Source: Ischnura elegans | Taxonomy: Eukaryota; Arthropoda; Insecta; Odonata; Coenagrionidae | Length of the DNA: 64,000 bases | Direction of reading: 5' to 3' | Assembly: GCF_921293095.1 (NCBI RefSeq) | Contig: NC_060252.1 | Coordinates: 74,234,866-74,298,865 of the forward strand | Shown here: positions 21,601-30,770 of the stretch, piece after piece | Layout of the letters: each line of letters begins with the position of its first letter | Numbering within the stretch: the first letter of the stretch is position 1 | Made by a program: the position numbers and the translations under genes | The notes under the pieces: model-generated | What the model was told of the DNA's origin: nothing | Database searches by the model: none | What the model saw: only the letters and a program-made list of their open reading frames with translations

Positions 21601-22673
21601 CCCCTCATGAAGTGATATTCGGGGAAAGACTAAAGACCCCCTTTGAGTGCGTGAAAAACGCCCCTGTTTCCGTGGACGATTTTGTGTCCCAGCTACAAAA
21701 TAGACTGCAAGTGATTTGGAAAGATTGTAAACGGAATAATCGCAGAGCCCATGAGGAACAAGCTAAAGGATTAAAAAACACTAAAAGGGGGAGAAATTAT
21801 GTCGCGGGTGAGTATGTGTACTTGACGGACCCAGTTCTTAAACCGGGCAAAGTGCGAAAGTTTCACAGCCCCTGGAAAGGACCGTATAGGGTGATAGAAG
21901 TACTTTCCCCCTCCAATTTAAAATTGCAGCTTCAGCATAGGACTGTGATCGTACATAAGGATCGAGTGAAACCCCACCCTAGTCATCTTTCGATTCCTCC
22001 CCCACCCCACGGAGAAAGACGGCGTGGCAGACCGAGAAAGGCCGTACCCGATAGTGAATGGGAGGAATGCATTGGCGAAATTCCGTTTGCGTGTGCTGAT
22101 CGAGCGTGCAAAAAACAAAAGCGAGAAGCTGACTGTATTTTCCGCCCTGAGGTGTTTAGAAGGGGGAGGGGAAGACCAAGGAAAAATTTACCTTATATGA
22201 CTAATTCCACATGTCCTCCTCAAGAATCGCCGAATACGCGAATTGAAGCCCCCCCTTCCCAAAGTGAGCACTCCCCCACCCCTAGTGTTGGTGAAATCCC
22301 TCAAGTTTCCCCCCCTGAGTCCACTGTCTCTCGAGAGGAAGCATCAAGCCCAGACTTGAATACGGAGTGTAACGAAGAATCGAGTGTTAACTCGGCGGCC
22401 GGCGAAGAAGAGTGTCAACAAACAGTGCGGCATCATCTGGGCGGTGAGCGTGAGATAGGCTGCATTCCTGCGAAGGTCGACACGCCGGCACTTCCGCGGA
22501 GACCCCCATATCATCTCCGCCCTCGACCGCGACGGCAGGACGTCTCGCCGCCAGCTGGAGAAGACGTCATTGACGAGAAGACGCCCTTACCCTCCCCTGC
22601 CCCCCCCGACGAGGTCCCAGTGGGTGTGAGTGGTACCCGTGTCTACGACTTACGGCCGAGACGAGAAAAGTAA
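18519..22673 (+). CDS. pol: gypsy Pol polyprotein (PR-RT-RNaseH-IN) with AT-hook-like tail
   Basis: This is the enzyme polyprotein that copies element RNA and integrates the cDNA. The frame opens at 18519 without an ATG; translation most likely enters at 18558 by -1 frameshifting from gag. In 1384-residue numbering: protease DTG 60-62 with ILGLDFL 126-132; reverse transcriptase with FTTLDM about 428-433, MPFGL 464-468 and YLDD 494-497; RNase H acidic residues D643, E684, D709 and D752; integrase zinc region around H822, H827, C857 and C860; catalytic triad D889, D949, E985 (35 residues between the last two); GPY at 1121-1123. A tail of about 220 residues carries RRRGRPRK (1167-1174) and RRGRGRPRK (1214-1222), which resemble AT hooks, then YHLRPR (1331-1336) and YDLRPR (1376-1381). 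No stop or missing catalytic residue was found. Confidence 0.95.
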   Translation: MQEGVIEPGGQFKRQRGRPSRRRRPLVKEVLIPAVQVSAGVKDLVVRAVVEGKMCSFLLDTGAQVSLLVRGSCRGSGMKPSQYRIRGVAGRVLKSYGEKSVSLEIGGYVYPINVQVVETLGGFEGILGLDFLCKYGCVINLPERAMKLDGRVIPLHGADGVENDRSEKTFSAFRITTDKDHAVILSDEEYIPPRSEKRFLVTVPRAAVGGAEMVVIEPRLIEVEGCAVARTLSRVDEENRVIVMMSNWSDEGIRIRRGTTIAAANGVEISEVPERAIRRAEKDKSGWDLTEKLAHLSESERKPLQELIESFRGLFSEKESIPVTNLVEHHIPTGDARPIYRRPYRIPFHQKPLVEQFVQEQLKTGVISPSSSPWASPIVIVPKKSTDGKPAYRFCVDFRALNAVTIPDVYPLPNIVETLDYLGGCRYFTTLDMTSGYHQIPMAKDSQEKTAFIVDSGLYEYKRMPFGLRNAPGSFQRMMDGVLRGLKPERCLVYLDDIIVFSDTVDDHVVRLRSVFQRLSDAGLSLKIEKCNFAESSVKYLGHVISGEGVRPESEKIQAVRDFPTPTNVRELQSFLGLANYYRRFVKGFASIAKPLTNLLKKGRAFEWDAECEAALSQLKYSLTSTPVLAYPDFRKPFTLSTDASNHALGAVLSQEIGGEEHPVAFASRRLNQAEQNYSATERELLAVVWAVGYFRCYLYGRKFNIITDHAALKWLFCLKDPNSRLIRWTLKLSEYDYEVCHKPGKLHGNADGLSRKVRKVAAEEELNLKEAQEADAECIGWIGKNKFEFADGLLCRIEEGVHKVVVPAGLRRQILTQCHDHRLAGHMGVNSTKYRVGGQYWWPGWKKDCTDYVRGCVSCLRRSPYGKTKAPLQPLPEANRPFQFIALDIVGPLPKTERGNRYVLSIIDHFSRYLVMAPLGDQTAESVSVTLVRDWILKFGVPEKILSDQGSNFTSELFQNVCRLLGIEKLQTSPFHPQCNGRVERVHRTIAQIISHYVNCKNNDWDLWVGYAVCAYNSSWHRSVRRSPHEVIFGERLKTPFECVKNAPVSVDDFVSQLQNRLQVIWKDCKRNNRRAHEEQAKGLKNTKRGRNYVAGEYVYLTDPVLKPGKVRKFHSPWKGPYRVIEVLSPSNLKLQLQHRTVIVHKDRVKPHPSHLSIPPPPHGERRRGRPRKAVPDSEWEECIGEIPFACADRACKKQKREADCIFRPEVFRRGRGRPRKNLPYMTNSTCPPQESPNTRIEAPPSQSEHSPTPSVGEIPQVSPPESTVSREEASSPDLNTECNEESSVNSAAGEEECQQTVRHHLGGEREIGCIPAKVDTPALPRRPPYHLRPRPRRQDVSPPAGEDVIDEKTPLPSPAPPDEVPVGVSGTRVYDLRPRREK
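18552..18594 (+). promoter_or_regulatory. -1 ribosomal frameshift cassette at gag/pol
   Basis: The heptamer T TTA AAC (18552-18558) is in the canonical X XXY YYZ register of the gag frame. Six bases later begins a stem, GGGGTCG (18565-18571) with CGACCCC (18588-18594), a perfect 7-bp pairing over a 16-base GC-rich loop. Slippage by -1 leads exactly into the open pol frame. All three parts are seen in the sequence; function is inferred from known frameshift sites. Confidence 0.88.
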
Positions 22674-23287
22674 TTCAAGGGCCAGTGTTTGTCCCGTAGC
22701 GTGAAATGTTCAGAGTGTGTGAATGATTTAAAATAAAACCGTTTGCCCTTCCCAACCCCCTTGCCCCGAAGAGCTTTTTCATGGCTATCAGAGATCCTGA
22801 GAAAAGTGACGAAATTTTTATTGTGTATCGCGTAGAGTAAATGAAAGTGAGGAGAAGTGAAGTGAGAAGGAGAAAGACGCGTGAAAGCTTTGAATAATTT
22901 GTTTTCTTTCCTATTCTTTCTTTCACGGGGGCGTTTGAATTGTACTTTCATAGTTTGGTTTGTGCTTTTATTGTTGATGTACTGAGTTTGTTGATTTGTG
23001 TAATGGTAGAAGTGTAATTATTATTCCACGATGGTTTTGATAATGTTTATTTTTTATTATCTCTCAGAATTAATTTTTTTGTGAACATTATTCCTTGAAT
23101 GCTATGTTTTTTCTTTTATTTTGGGGACATGATTTACCATTACTGAGTGTTAATTTTTTTTTCCTTTTTATCGTATGGGTAATCCCAATTGCTTGGATGT
23201 TTTTGGTTCTTTGGTATATAGTGTCACTTATTAACCATTTTTCAGTTCCCGGCCATCCCCATTTAATCGGGGGATTAAATTTTGTTT
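22674..23287 (+). other. gypsy 3' untranslated region
   Basis: About 600 bases between the pol stop and the polypurine tract. T-rich on the plus strand, with no env-like membrane protein or other supported frame. Confidence 0.7.
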
Positions 23288-23300
23288 GGAGGGAGGATGA
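23288..23300 (+). promoter_or_regulatory. Polypurine tract
   Basis: GGAGGGAGGATGA abuts the 3' LTR, the expected site of plus-strand DNA priming. Confidence 0.8.
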
Positions 23301-23682
23301 TGTAAGTATCACGAAGATGGGACGTGACCTCCTTTTTCCACCTCTCGCCACCCACCACCCACGTGCCGCTGCATTGGCGGTTTGCTTCTCGTCTTATCAC
23401 TCTTCCTGTCACGCACCCCACTCCACATCTCCTTAGGCGTGAGAACCGTGCAGCGTCAGCAGAAGGCAGCCTCTTGGGTGGCCGCGAATGAGAAATACAG
23501 ATATCACGCGGAGAGGCGTGCTATGAGAACGGCCGTTGGAGTTGCGTCCACGAAGAGGACGAGAGAGTGTGTTTGGCGGCTGTAGAGTGCGGATGTGCCC
23601 AATAAACCTGCTTGAGTAATGGAGTTTTTCCTTTAAACTAATCCTGCCTTTCCCTGATGCTATCGATATACTGAACCTTACA
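23301..23682 (+). repeat. 3' LTR of the gypsy element
   Basis: 382 bp, no difference from the 5' LTR noticed by eye. AATAAA at 23601-23606 would direct transcript polyadenylation. Confidence 0.95.
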
Positions 23683-23686
23683 TTTT

Positions 23687-24283
23687 GCACTTTATCAGGT
23701 TATAAACTATATTTCATACTGATATAATACGGAAATTGGCATGCAAAAATGCATATATATCACTTGAAGCATATTCCAAAGATAAAGTTACAACATCCAT
23801 TAGCTTCGTACTTGTTGAAAAAATATATTATCACATGCGTCACTATAAAACCATCAGTATACTGCTATAAATTCTTGCAACGAAAATACTATCAGTAATA
23901 ACGCTAAATATTACTTAGGCGGCATAAAAAATCGATCCAAGTCAGAAGATCCAGACAGAAGCATTTCACATGAGTGGTTATTGTAAACGAAATTTAAGTG
24001 CCACATACAATGAATACGCGAACAATTGATGATTTCAGCGACATGAGTTGAATTAATTCTAATAAAATTTCATGTGAATAAACTCTTCCTGTAATTAATT
24101 TTTTTTTCCACCGTGGTCGTTTTTCATTCTCGCATGCAGACCAGTTTAATTTTATTGTATCGTTCATTGTATTTTATTGTATCTAAACGCGAATATGGTA
24201 CACTGAATTATTTCTGAAAAAATGAGAAAATTATAAATGAATAAAGAAAAAAATTAACTAAAAAAGAAAATACTCAGCCACAG
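23687..24283. other. Non-coding interval
   Basis: AT-rich sequence with no gene or repeat border recognised. Confidence 0.4.
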
Positions 24284-25970
24284 CAGGAACGAGGTTTCCC
24301 GATTGTGCCGTTTCGGCACGTAATTTGCGGCGACGGTGTAGCGGGCGGCACCGGCAGTCGCGGCGCATGTGCGAGTGGCGCAGAGAGACGAGCCCGGATC
24401 GGGCGCATCGGGAGTAGGCATGGGCGGTACTTGAAAAAGTACCGGTATTTTTGTGATGAATATTAAAAAGCAATAATAGTACCCTCCCGGAGGTACCGGC
24501 GAAAAAATACCGGTATACCGGTACTTTCATGGAGGCTAGATTCTCTAATAGTGAGAAGGGCGAGAGCGATGAAGTTTTTAAAGGCAATGATTTTGGTGCA
24601 TACCATTAAATTTTGGTATTTTCCTGGCGTATATGAAGTGTGAAGTTATCTTGGGAACTCTATGAGATGACTTGTTTTCCGAAAGTCACTGGTTTTTTTC
24701 GGACTCGAGACCAACATTACGTCTTCTGCCGACAACTTATAATGAAAAGTCTTCTTATTCACAGAGCTTACTTTTCAGTCTGAGATTACCTAGAAAAAGC
24801 TCCTCTAATGTTGAGACATTTAATTTTATGATCTTACACAGAAAGAATCGGTGTTAGTTATGGCTAAAATATTGCGATCGAATAAAACTTGACGTTTAGG
24901 TCGCTGTTCCATTTATTTAAGAGAAAGAAATACATATGTGGAGTTCGATAACTTTGACTTTTCTTGCCTTATTTGAGTAAATAAATATCTTTTATACCAA
25001 TAATTATAACACTTGTCTCGAAATCACAGTTTTGTAAAAGTACCGTTAAATGATGAGAAAGCAAGAAAGAAACTAAGGAAGGAGAACAAATCTTAATAAT
25101 TAAGAAGCAAAATTAATTTGTCTTCTTTTGGTGATGCACTTGATTGGTTGTATGTATAAAAACGAGAAACGGATGAACACTGTTAATACATCAAAAAAGT
25201 TGATGACTACTGTAAACAAGCTTAGGCTATAACATGATAGCATCGCTATTTTTCAGTCTCTTCCTACGTCGATCAACTGTATCAGTGCTTATACCATCAG
25301 TTTAAATTAAAATAAACAGATGGTATTGTTTTTAATGTGCTTAAATACAAGTTGCGCACTTATTGCATAAGTCTGCATCTACTTTTTTTGTCATTTTTAT
25401 GATTTCTTGAGATATACCCGTAGCATTAATTAAAAAAATACTTCTTGCTGAAAGCCATTGTGAATTGGTGTTTACTTCTTGGAAATGGCCAAGGAAGTTG
25501 TTAATACATAGTATATTTACAAATTCCTTGGAAATGGCCTACTTCGATTTATATATTTTCAACACAGTTTTTTAAGTAGCTGATTAGGTAGTTGATTGAT
25601 AACACATAAGATGGCAGCGCCGTCGAAGTACCGGTATTTCTAGTACCGATACTCCGGTAGTACCGCTAAAAAAAAATACTGGCCGGTACTACCGAAGTAG
25701 AAAAAAAAAAATAGTACTCGGTGCTACCGAATACCGGTATTTTTTGCCCATGCCTAATCGGGAGCGCGGCGGACACAGAACGAGAGACGACGAGTTACGA
25801 GGAGGTGGCCATGAAGGAGTGACCACTGCCTGGTCGTTTCACCCCACTGTGGAAGATCATCTTAATTCTATTGAAGAAGTTGTAAACTGATTTAAGTAAT
25901 TTTCCGTAAATAAATTCCGTTTTTTTTCAAACGGTGTCCAATCGTGTCACGATAAACTACGTCAGGTGTC
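24284..25970 (+). repeat. Possible LTR-retroelement terminal region (split by a hAT)
   Basis: Omitting the hAT insertion (24415-25756), the flanks join into a GC-rich block followed by AATAAA (about 25909) and an ACTACGTCA end. GGTGTCGAACC then follows, resembling an LTR end next to a primer-binding site. No matching second LTR or pol was found, so it may be a solo or truncated LTR. Low certainty. Confidence 0.3.
24415..25756. mobile_element. 1.34-kb non-autonomous hAT element with 8-bp target duplication
   Basis: The ends are TAGGCATGGGC and GCCCATGCCTA, exact inverses. ATCGGGAG repeats on both sides (24407-24414 and 25757-25764). Both subterminal regions carry several TACCGGTA-type strings (24440-24530 and 25625-25745). 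There is no transposase frame, so it needs a partner in trans. Termini and duplication length are standard for hAT. Confidence 0.85.
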
Positions 25971-27818
25971 GAACCTCATTCCCCCTTTCCCTTATTCCAC
26001 ATCATCCGCGGTTACCGGAGTGACCGCAGCTGGTTTGATGAGAGAACCCCTCGAAGAGAACAGAAAGACTCATTGAGCGCATGTCTTCAAGGAGCCAAGC
26101 TGCTTCATGAGACTCTCGCAGGCCAACGGTAAAAAGAGAAAAATCGACGATCATAGATGGCACTAATAAAAATGCAAATTTATCAGCTATTACGACCGTT
26201 TTGGCAGCAGGATATAATTTCATTCAGTGGATTCCGGCTGTCAATTTCTTTGCATTCAGGATTATTTTATCACAATTCCTGAAGGAGAAAAAAGCATTAC
26301 AGTTGCGAGCACGAATACGTAAGGATTACTGGCTTAAGTACCATATAAATCGGTGTGATACGCTTGTATTTGAATAGGATATTTCATCAGTACCTATCAC
26401 AATGATGGAGAGAAATATTCGTCTTTTCCTTCCTCAATTTTTAACTTTTCTCCCTCGCACAGATATATTTGTAACGGCTCATTTTCTTAAATTTAAAACT
26501 TTTGCTTCCGGACATTAACGCATTATTAACGGGAATTATTTGCCTCCTATTCTAAAATTCAAACTTACGCTCCCAAAATATGTAATATTCCTTAAATGTA
26601 TAGCATTTGTCCCCATAAACTTAAATGTCTGTGACTCGTCATTATAAAATTATATTAATTAAGAATTAAATATTCTCTTTAATGTCGTATTGGATTAATA
26701 ATATGTTATTTTCGTAGAAGCTGTTTAATTTCAATGAGGCTCAATATCTGTTTTCTTTTATCACAAATCGTAATTTATTTCGTACTGATTGCACAATGAG
26801 GCTAAGAGGTATAAAACAATGAGGCATAAAATTATGTTTATTTTATTAAAATGCATACTGTCAAAAACGATTAGCGATACAGTATTATTGGATAGACTAC
26901 CTGTGACGATATCGATCCCATTGACAGGGCCTGAATTAATAATTTCACCAATGTAAAGAGAAGCACCCGGTGTAAGAGACTTTTAAGCAATACCTAGTGA
27001 TATATGTACTAATCAAAAAGCAAACGGAAAGCAATAAGTTAAATAGCTACGTGACATTATCATGAAAGCGAGTAGAAAACCCATTCCAACGGCCGTCGTC
27101 TGGAGTTAAATGCTAATCGCATTGTAACGTAATGTATATAAAGGTGGCTATTTTAATGCAAAATATCTTTCCTCTACATGGAAAAACGAAATATTGACTA
27201 AATCTTCCCGTATTCTCAATAAATCAATGAAAACTAAACATTGTTTACACAATCACGTGATGCAAACAAAAGCCGCCATGTCCGTCCTCAAGGGGTCCCT
27301 CACCCCACTTCACCCGATCAGCATCTGAGTTCTTCTCTTATTCGCTACATTTTCAACAGACAAATTATCTAATGAATTTGATATGAAGGATATAAAATAA
27401 CCTTCTTCTTATGTAAGGATTACCTTCCTTCTCCCTGACCCCACCCATCCTGTCATGAGCTACGGCTTTTACCCACTCATGCCTCGCCTCGCTTTTCTCG
27501 GACACCACAGCTCAAAGAAATTCGGCTATCTAATGTCGCGGTCAGTGACCGCGCCGACACCTCCTTCCCCACAGGTAGCCCCGACAGGAGGTGCATATTT
27601 ATTGGAAGGAGATTTTGTGTCGCCATCTCGAGGTTTATCCTCTCCTTTGGTTTACACATACTGTAAATTATTTCCGTTACCAGTTTTGGTAAATGGTATT
27701 AGAAACATCAGTGGCATGGGCATACTGGTTGCTGGAGGGGGGCTCCCTCCCCCAGAAACATTTGACGAACGAAAAATCATAAAATTTCCGTGTAATACCA
27801 ACATTTCACCAGATATTA
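25971..27818. other. Unrecognised interval
   Basis: No supported gene, RNA or repeat border. A 133-codon plus-strand frame at 27455-27856 overlaps the start of a dispersed repeat and has no domain I recognise. Confidence 0.4.
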
Positions 27819-28230
27819 GGCTTGTAAGCACGAATATTACAATAGAGGATCATTAAGTCGGCTTCTAAAAGTTTGTAGACCACCGCGCATTTAAATGAGT
27901 TTACAGAAGTCGCCACTCGCGTCGCTGACGCGGGACAAATTGATCCGAGTGAAACGAGGAAATATATACGAGGAAATATATACGAGGAGGTATAATTACG
28001 GGTTTCAACCAAAACTTACATTCATGATGGTGTTTTTTTTAATCAAATCCATAGCTCTTCAATGCTATTCCTCGCAATCACAAGCATTATAATTCAAAAT
28101 ATTGGATAAAAGTGGATCGCATTGCATTCATCACCGCGCTGCGGACAGTTTGAAAGCCGATTAAAATACGACCGAAGTGGCAACAGAAATTAACCTTCTG
28201 TGGGATGGAACTGGGCCTCCTCTATGCAGT
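27819..28230. repeat. Dispersed repeat, copy 1
   Basis: Shares several blocks, in the same order and orientation, with 35968-36880: CACGAATATTACAA, GCATTTAAATG, GCGTCGCTGACG, CATCACCGCG and GGGCCTCCTCTATGCAGT. A short tandem duplication of GAGGAAATATATAC is at about 27955-27985. Family unknown. Confidence 0.6.
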
Positions 28231-28290
28231 CCCTTTGCTTGTAAGAATGAAGGCTTTCAAAAGGCTCAAATTTAAGTCCTGTCTTCCGGT

Positions 28291-28581
28291 TTACTCCCGC
28301 GTTATTTTTTTAGGTAACAATAATTTCGCGAGCACTGCAGGTTGCGTCTTGAGGTCGAAGATAAAATGTGCCGCGTCTCTGTTTTGGTCTTCATTATATA
28401 GAGCACCTTTCTCGCCAATTCTTGGAACCGTTCTCCTATTGGTCAAAACTCTCCTCATAGTGTCATATAGGTGACATTCTCCATCTCTGTTGAAGTTATT
28501 ATCTTCTATTATCTGTATGCTCTTATCAGCCTTGGGTGATATCTGCTCTCCTTCACTTGGCTTCGTCAAACAAAGTTGCAA
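28291..28581 (-). CDS. Unrecognised minus-strand open frame (hypothetical)
   Basis: A 96-codon frame just beyond the dispersed repeat, with protein-like, charged composition (for example SPKADKSIQIIEDNNF and NEDQNRDAAHFIFDL). No domain, signal peptide or membrane segment was recognised. It could be a retroelement scrap or a single exon. No neighbouring exons could be joined to it. Low confidence that it is a gene. Confidence 0.2.
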   Translation of the reverse strand: MQLCLTKPSEGEQISPKADKSIQIIEDNNFNRDGECHLYDTMRRVLTNRRTVPRIGEKGALYNEDQNRDAAHFIFDLKTQPAVLAKLLLPKKITRE

Positions 28582-28599
28582 GCAAAGAAAGTTAGAGTA

Positions 28600-30500
28600 G
28601 CAAAAAAAATCTGGCTACATCATTTGCTTCCTTCCCTTTTTCATGCTACTACTTCACTTCCAATTGACGGAACTCTTGTTTCCTTGCAGGGGTCCCAGAA
28701 AGCTCTTACACACACAATTTTGTTGGCTTGAAAGTAAGAGAGTGTACCTCCTGAGCGACGGGTGTTATTAGGTGACTGATTAAGTGCCCAAAATTATGTT
28801 ATCACCTTGAAATTTTCTTGGCGTATAAAAATGACCATTGTCAAAATTTCCCTGTATTACACTTTCGATCATTTTACCTATTAATTATTGTCTTAGGAGC
28901 ATTTTTAATATTTCTAGTACTAGCGGATGTTTCACATGGTCTAGTCTGCTTTCCTTGAAAATTTAAAGATTACATTTCTAGTTTTTCCGCGAGTAATCAG
29001 TCACAAAATAACCATTGGAAAGGAAGCTTTGCGTTATTTTAAATGCACAGAATTATTTCCGCGAGAGTGAAAGGCTATGTCATATAGTCATGAAACAGCT
29101 CTGCATCTTTGTTCCTGTCCTTATTTCCGGGTTGGGGGTGGTTAGGTTCAGGTGAAGGAACCGATAAGCGATAAAAACTGGATATCGAGGACAGGCTGCA
29201 TTAGGGAATGAATGCATGACATGTTTTCCAAGCACCGCGTGATCGCTATTCGCCTGTCTGATAGTAAAATGGAGCTTCGAATTTTATCATATTTATGCTG
29301 TGCCAAGCGGTGTGGTTTCATTCCCGAAGACTGAGAAGAAAGAAATGTGGAAATTTTATGGCCTTTTCAACCTAGCAGCTTGATAATGCACTCCGCGATC
29401 CGAGATCCAAAATGTCTGGAATGAAGGCACTATTTCGGCGTCCTTGAGGTCCGTGAAACGAAAAAATAATTCTTTCAGTCAATTCCACACTTTTAAATAC
29501 GACGTAGATGCATTTAAAATGCGTAATTTATGTGAAAATGACAATCATGGAGTTGGCTAAAAGTATTATTTTTCGTGACAATGAAGTCATCAATATTCCA
29601 TAAAGTGACCCTGTCAGTCCTTTCTGATATCCGTGAAACAAACCGGGACTGTCTCTCGACAAATTTGCGATGTTCATCTGTTTATTTCAACGCAGGTTGG
29701 CCGCAGTAGGTTAGCAGGATCAGTAGAGGACGGACGTAAAACCAGGGGAAGTTAATAACCACGGCGTTCCTTGACAAGTCGATCGATGACGTCCGCTGCT
29801 TAACTCCAAGCATGCATTTTTCCCTGCTGTCGAAGAAAGCATTTATGAGCTTGCTGCACATTTCTAAATGCCCTTCCTTCCTTTGCTTTGCAGGAGGCCT
29901 CAAGCAATTACCCGGATGAAAATACTGGTGGCTCCCTCTTCCACCAACTGGAATTCGACAGTTCCAAGCCATTTTGTCTTGAGGTCTGCTCGTAAAAATT
30001 ATGAAGACCGAACTAGAATATTTGTTCTTACTGGGATACGAAGTTTGTGAAAGGTAATTTTTTAATTGCTCATCGTAATCAGTAATTTTATTTGGTTGCA
30101 GTATACTTAGCCGTAAGGTAGTGAAGTGGTGGTAAAAGAATGGATATGGAAATGAAGTTCAGTTTTCTTTCCAACGTGTAGATGGTGTGATCCCTTCGTT
30201 GGTACCGGAATGGATAATTCAAGATGTCAAGACGTCAATTACTAACCGGCTGGAAACTGTGATCATGTGGAGATGACAGGATGATATTATTTATGGACAC
30301 GCTCAGTTGTACCCAATTCCAATTTTTTCACCGGTATGTATTTTTCAGGAATCCCATTTTACCTCTGCAATTTTTACTCTCTATCGAACCTTTACCACGA
30401 AGCCAGTCGTCACGTATGGAATCGTGCATTGTTTTTAGCCGCAAATGACGATCAAATACGGTACTCTTTATAATTTTTCATAATTATGGTGATGATTCGA
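28600..30500. other. Unrecognised interval
   Basis: No supported feature. A minus-strand 96-codon frame at 29682-29972 has no recognisable domain and is not called. Confidence 0.4.
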
Positions 30501-30770
30501 ATAGTGGGCGTATAAAGTATTCGGACAGCTTTTATTTCCAGCTAAAATTTTCACTTTCTTTGTGTTGCGCTGATGTCATCGGCTAGAAATGATTTTCAGT
30601 GTGTACTACAGACGCTCTTTATTTGTGCATGCACTTCAGCAACAGCCACAAATAACAAACTTTCGAAACTTTAAACAAAATAGAAAAAAACTTCAAATTT
30701 TTCGCTCAAAAAGTATTTGGACACCTGAATTTTTCATGTTAAAGGAAGTCATAAGACACACTTTACGCAA

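Larger units (their letters stand above)
17229..23682 (+). mobile_element. Complete Ty3/gypsy LTR retrotransposon, recently inserted
   Basis: Two 382-bp LTRs (17229-17610 and 23301-23682), both starting TGTAAG and ending TTACA, appear identical by eye. TTTT repeats outside both ends (17225-17228 and 23683-23686), a 4-bp target duplication. Between them are a primer-binding site, gag, pol in the -1 frame and a polypurine tract. Domain order PR-RT-RNaseH-IN is that of Ty3/gypsy. No env frame lies between pol and the 3' LTR. Identical LTRs and unbroken frames indicate a young and possibly active copy. Confidence 0.95.

Noticed and set aside
18302-22118. Several minus-strand open frames of 60-180 codons within gag/pol
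   Set aside because: They are antisense shadows of a strongly coding plus strand and show no domains of their own.
22674-23287. An env gene in the gypsy element
   Set aside because: Only about 600 bases, with no long frame, signal peptide or furin-type motif; the element is env-less.
29682-29972. Minus-strand 96-codon frame as a host gene
   Set aside because: No domain, no adjoining exons, and composition not clearly different from chance.
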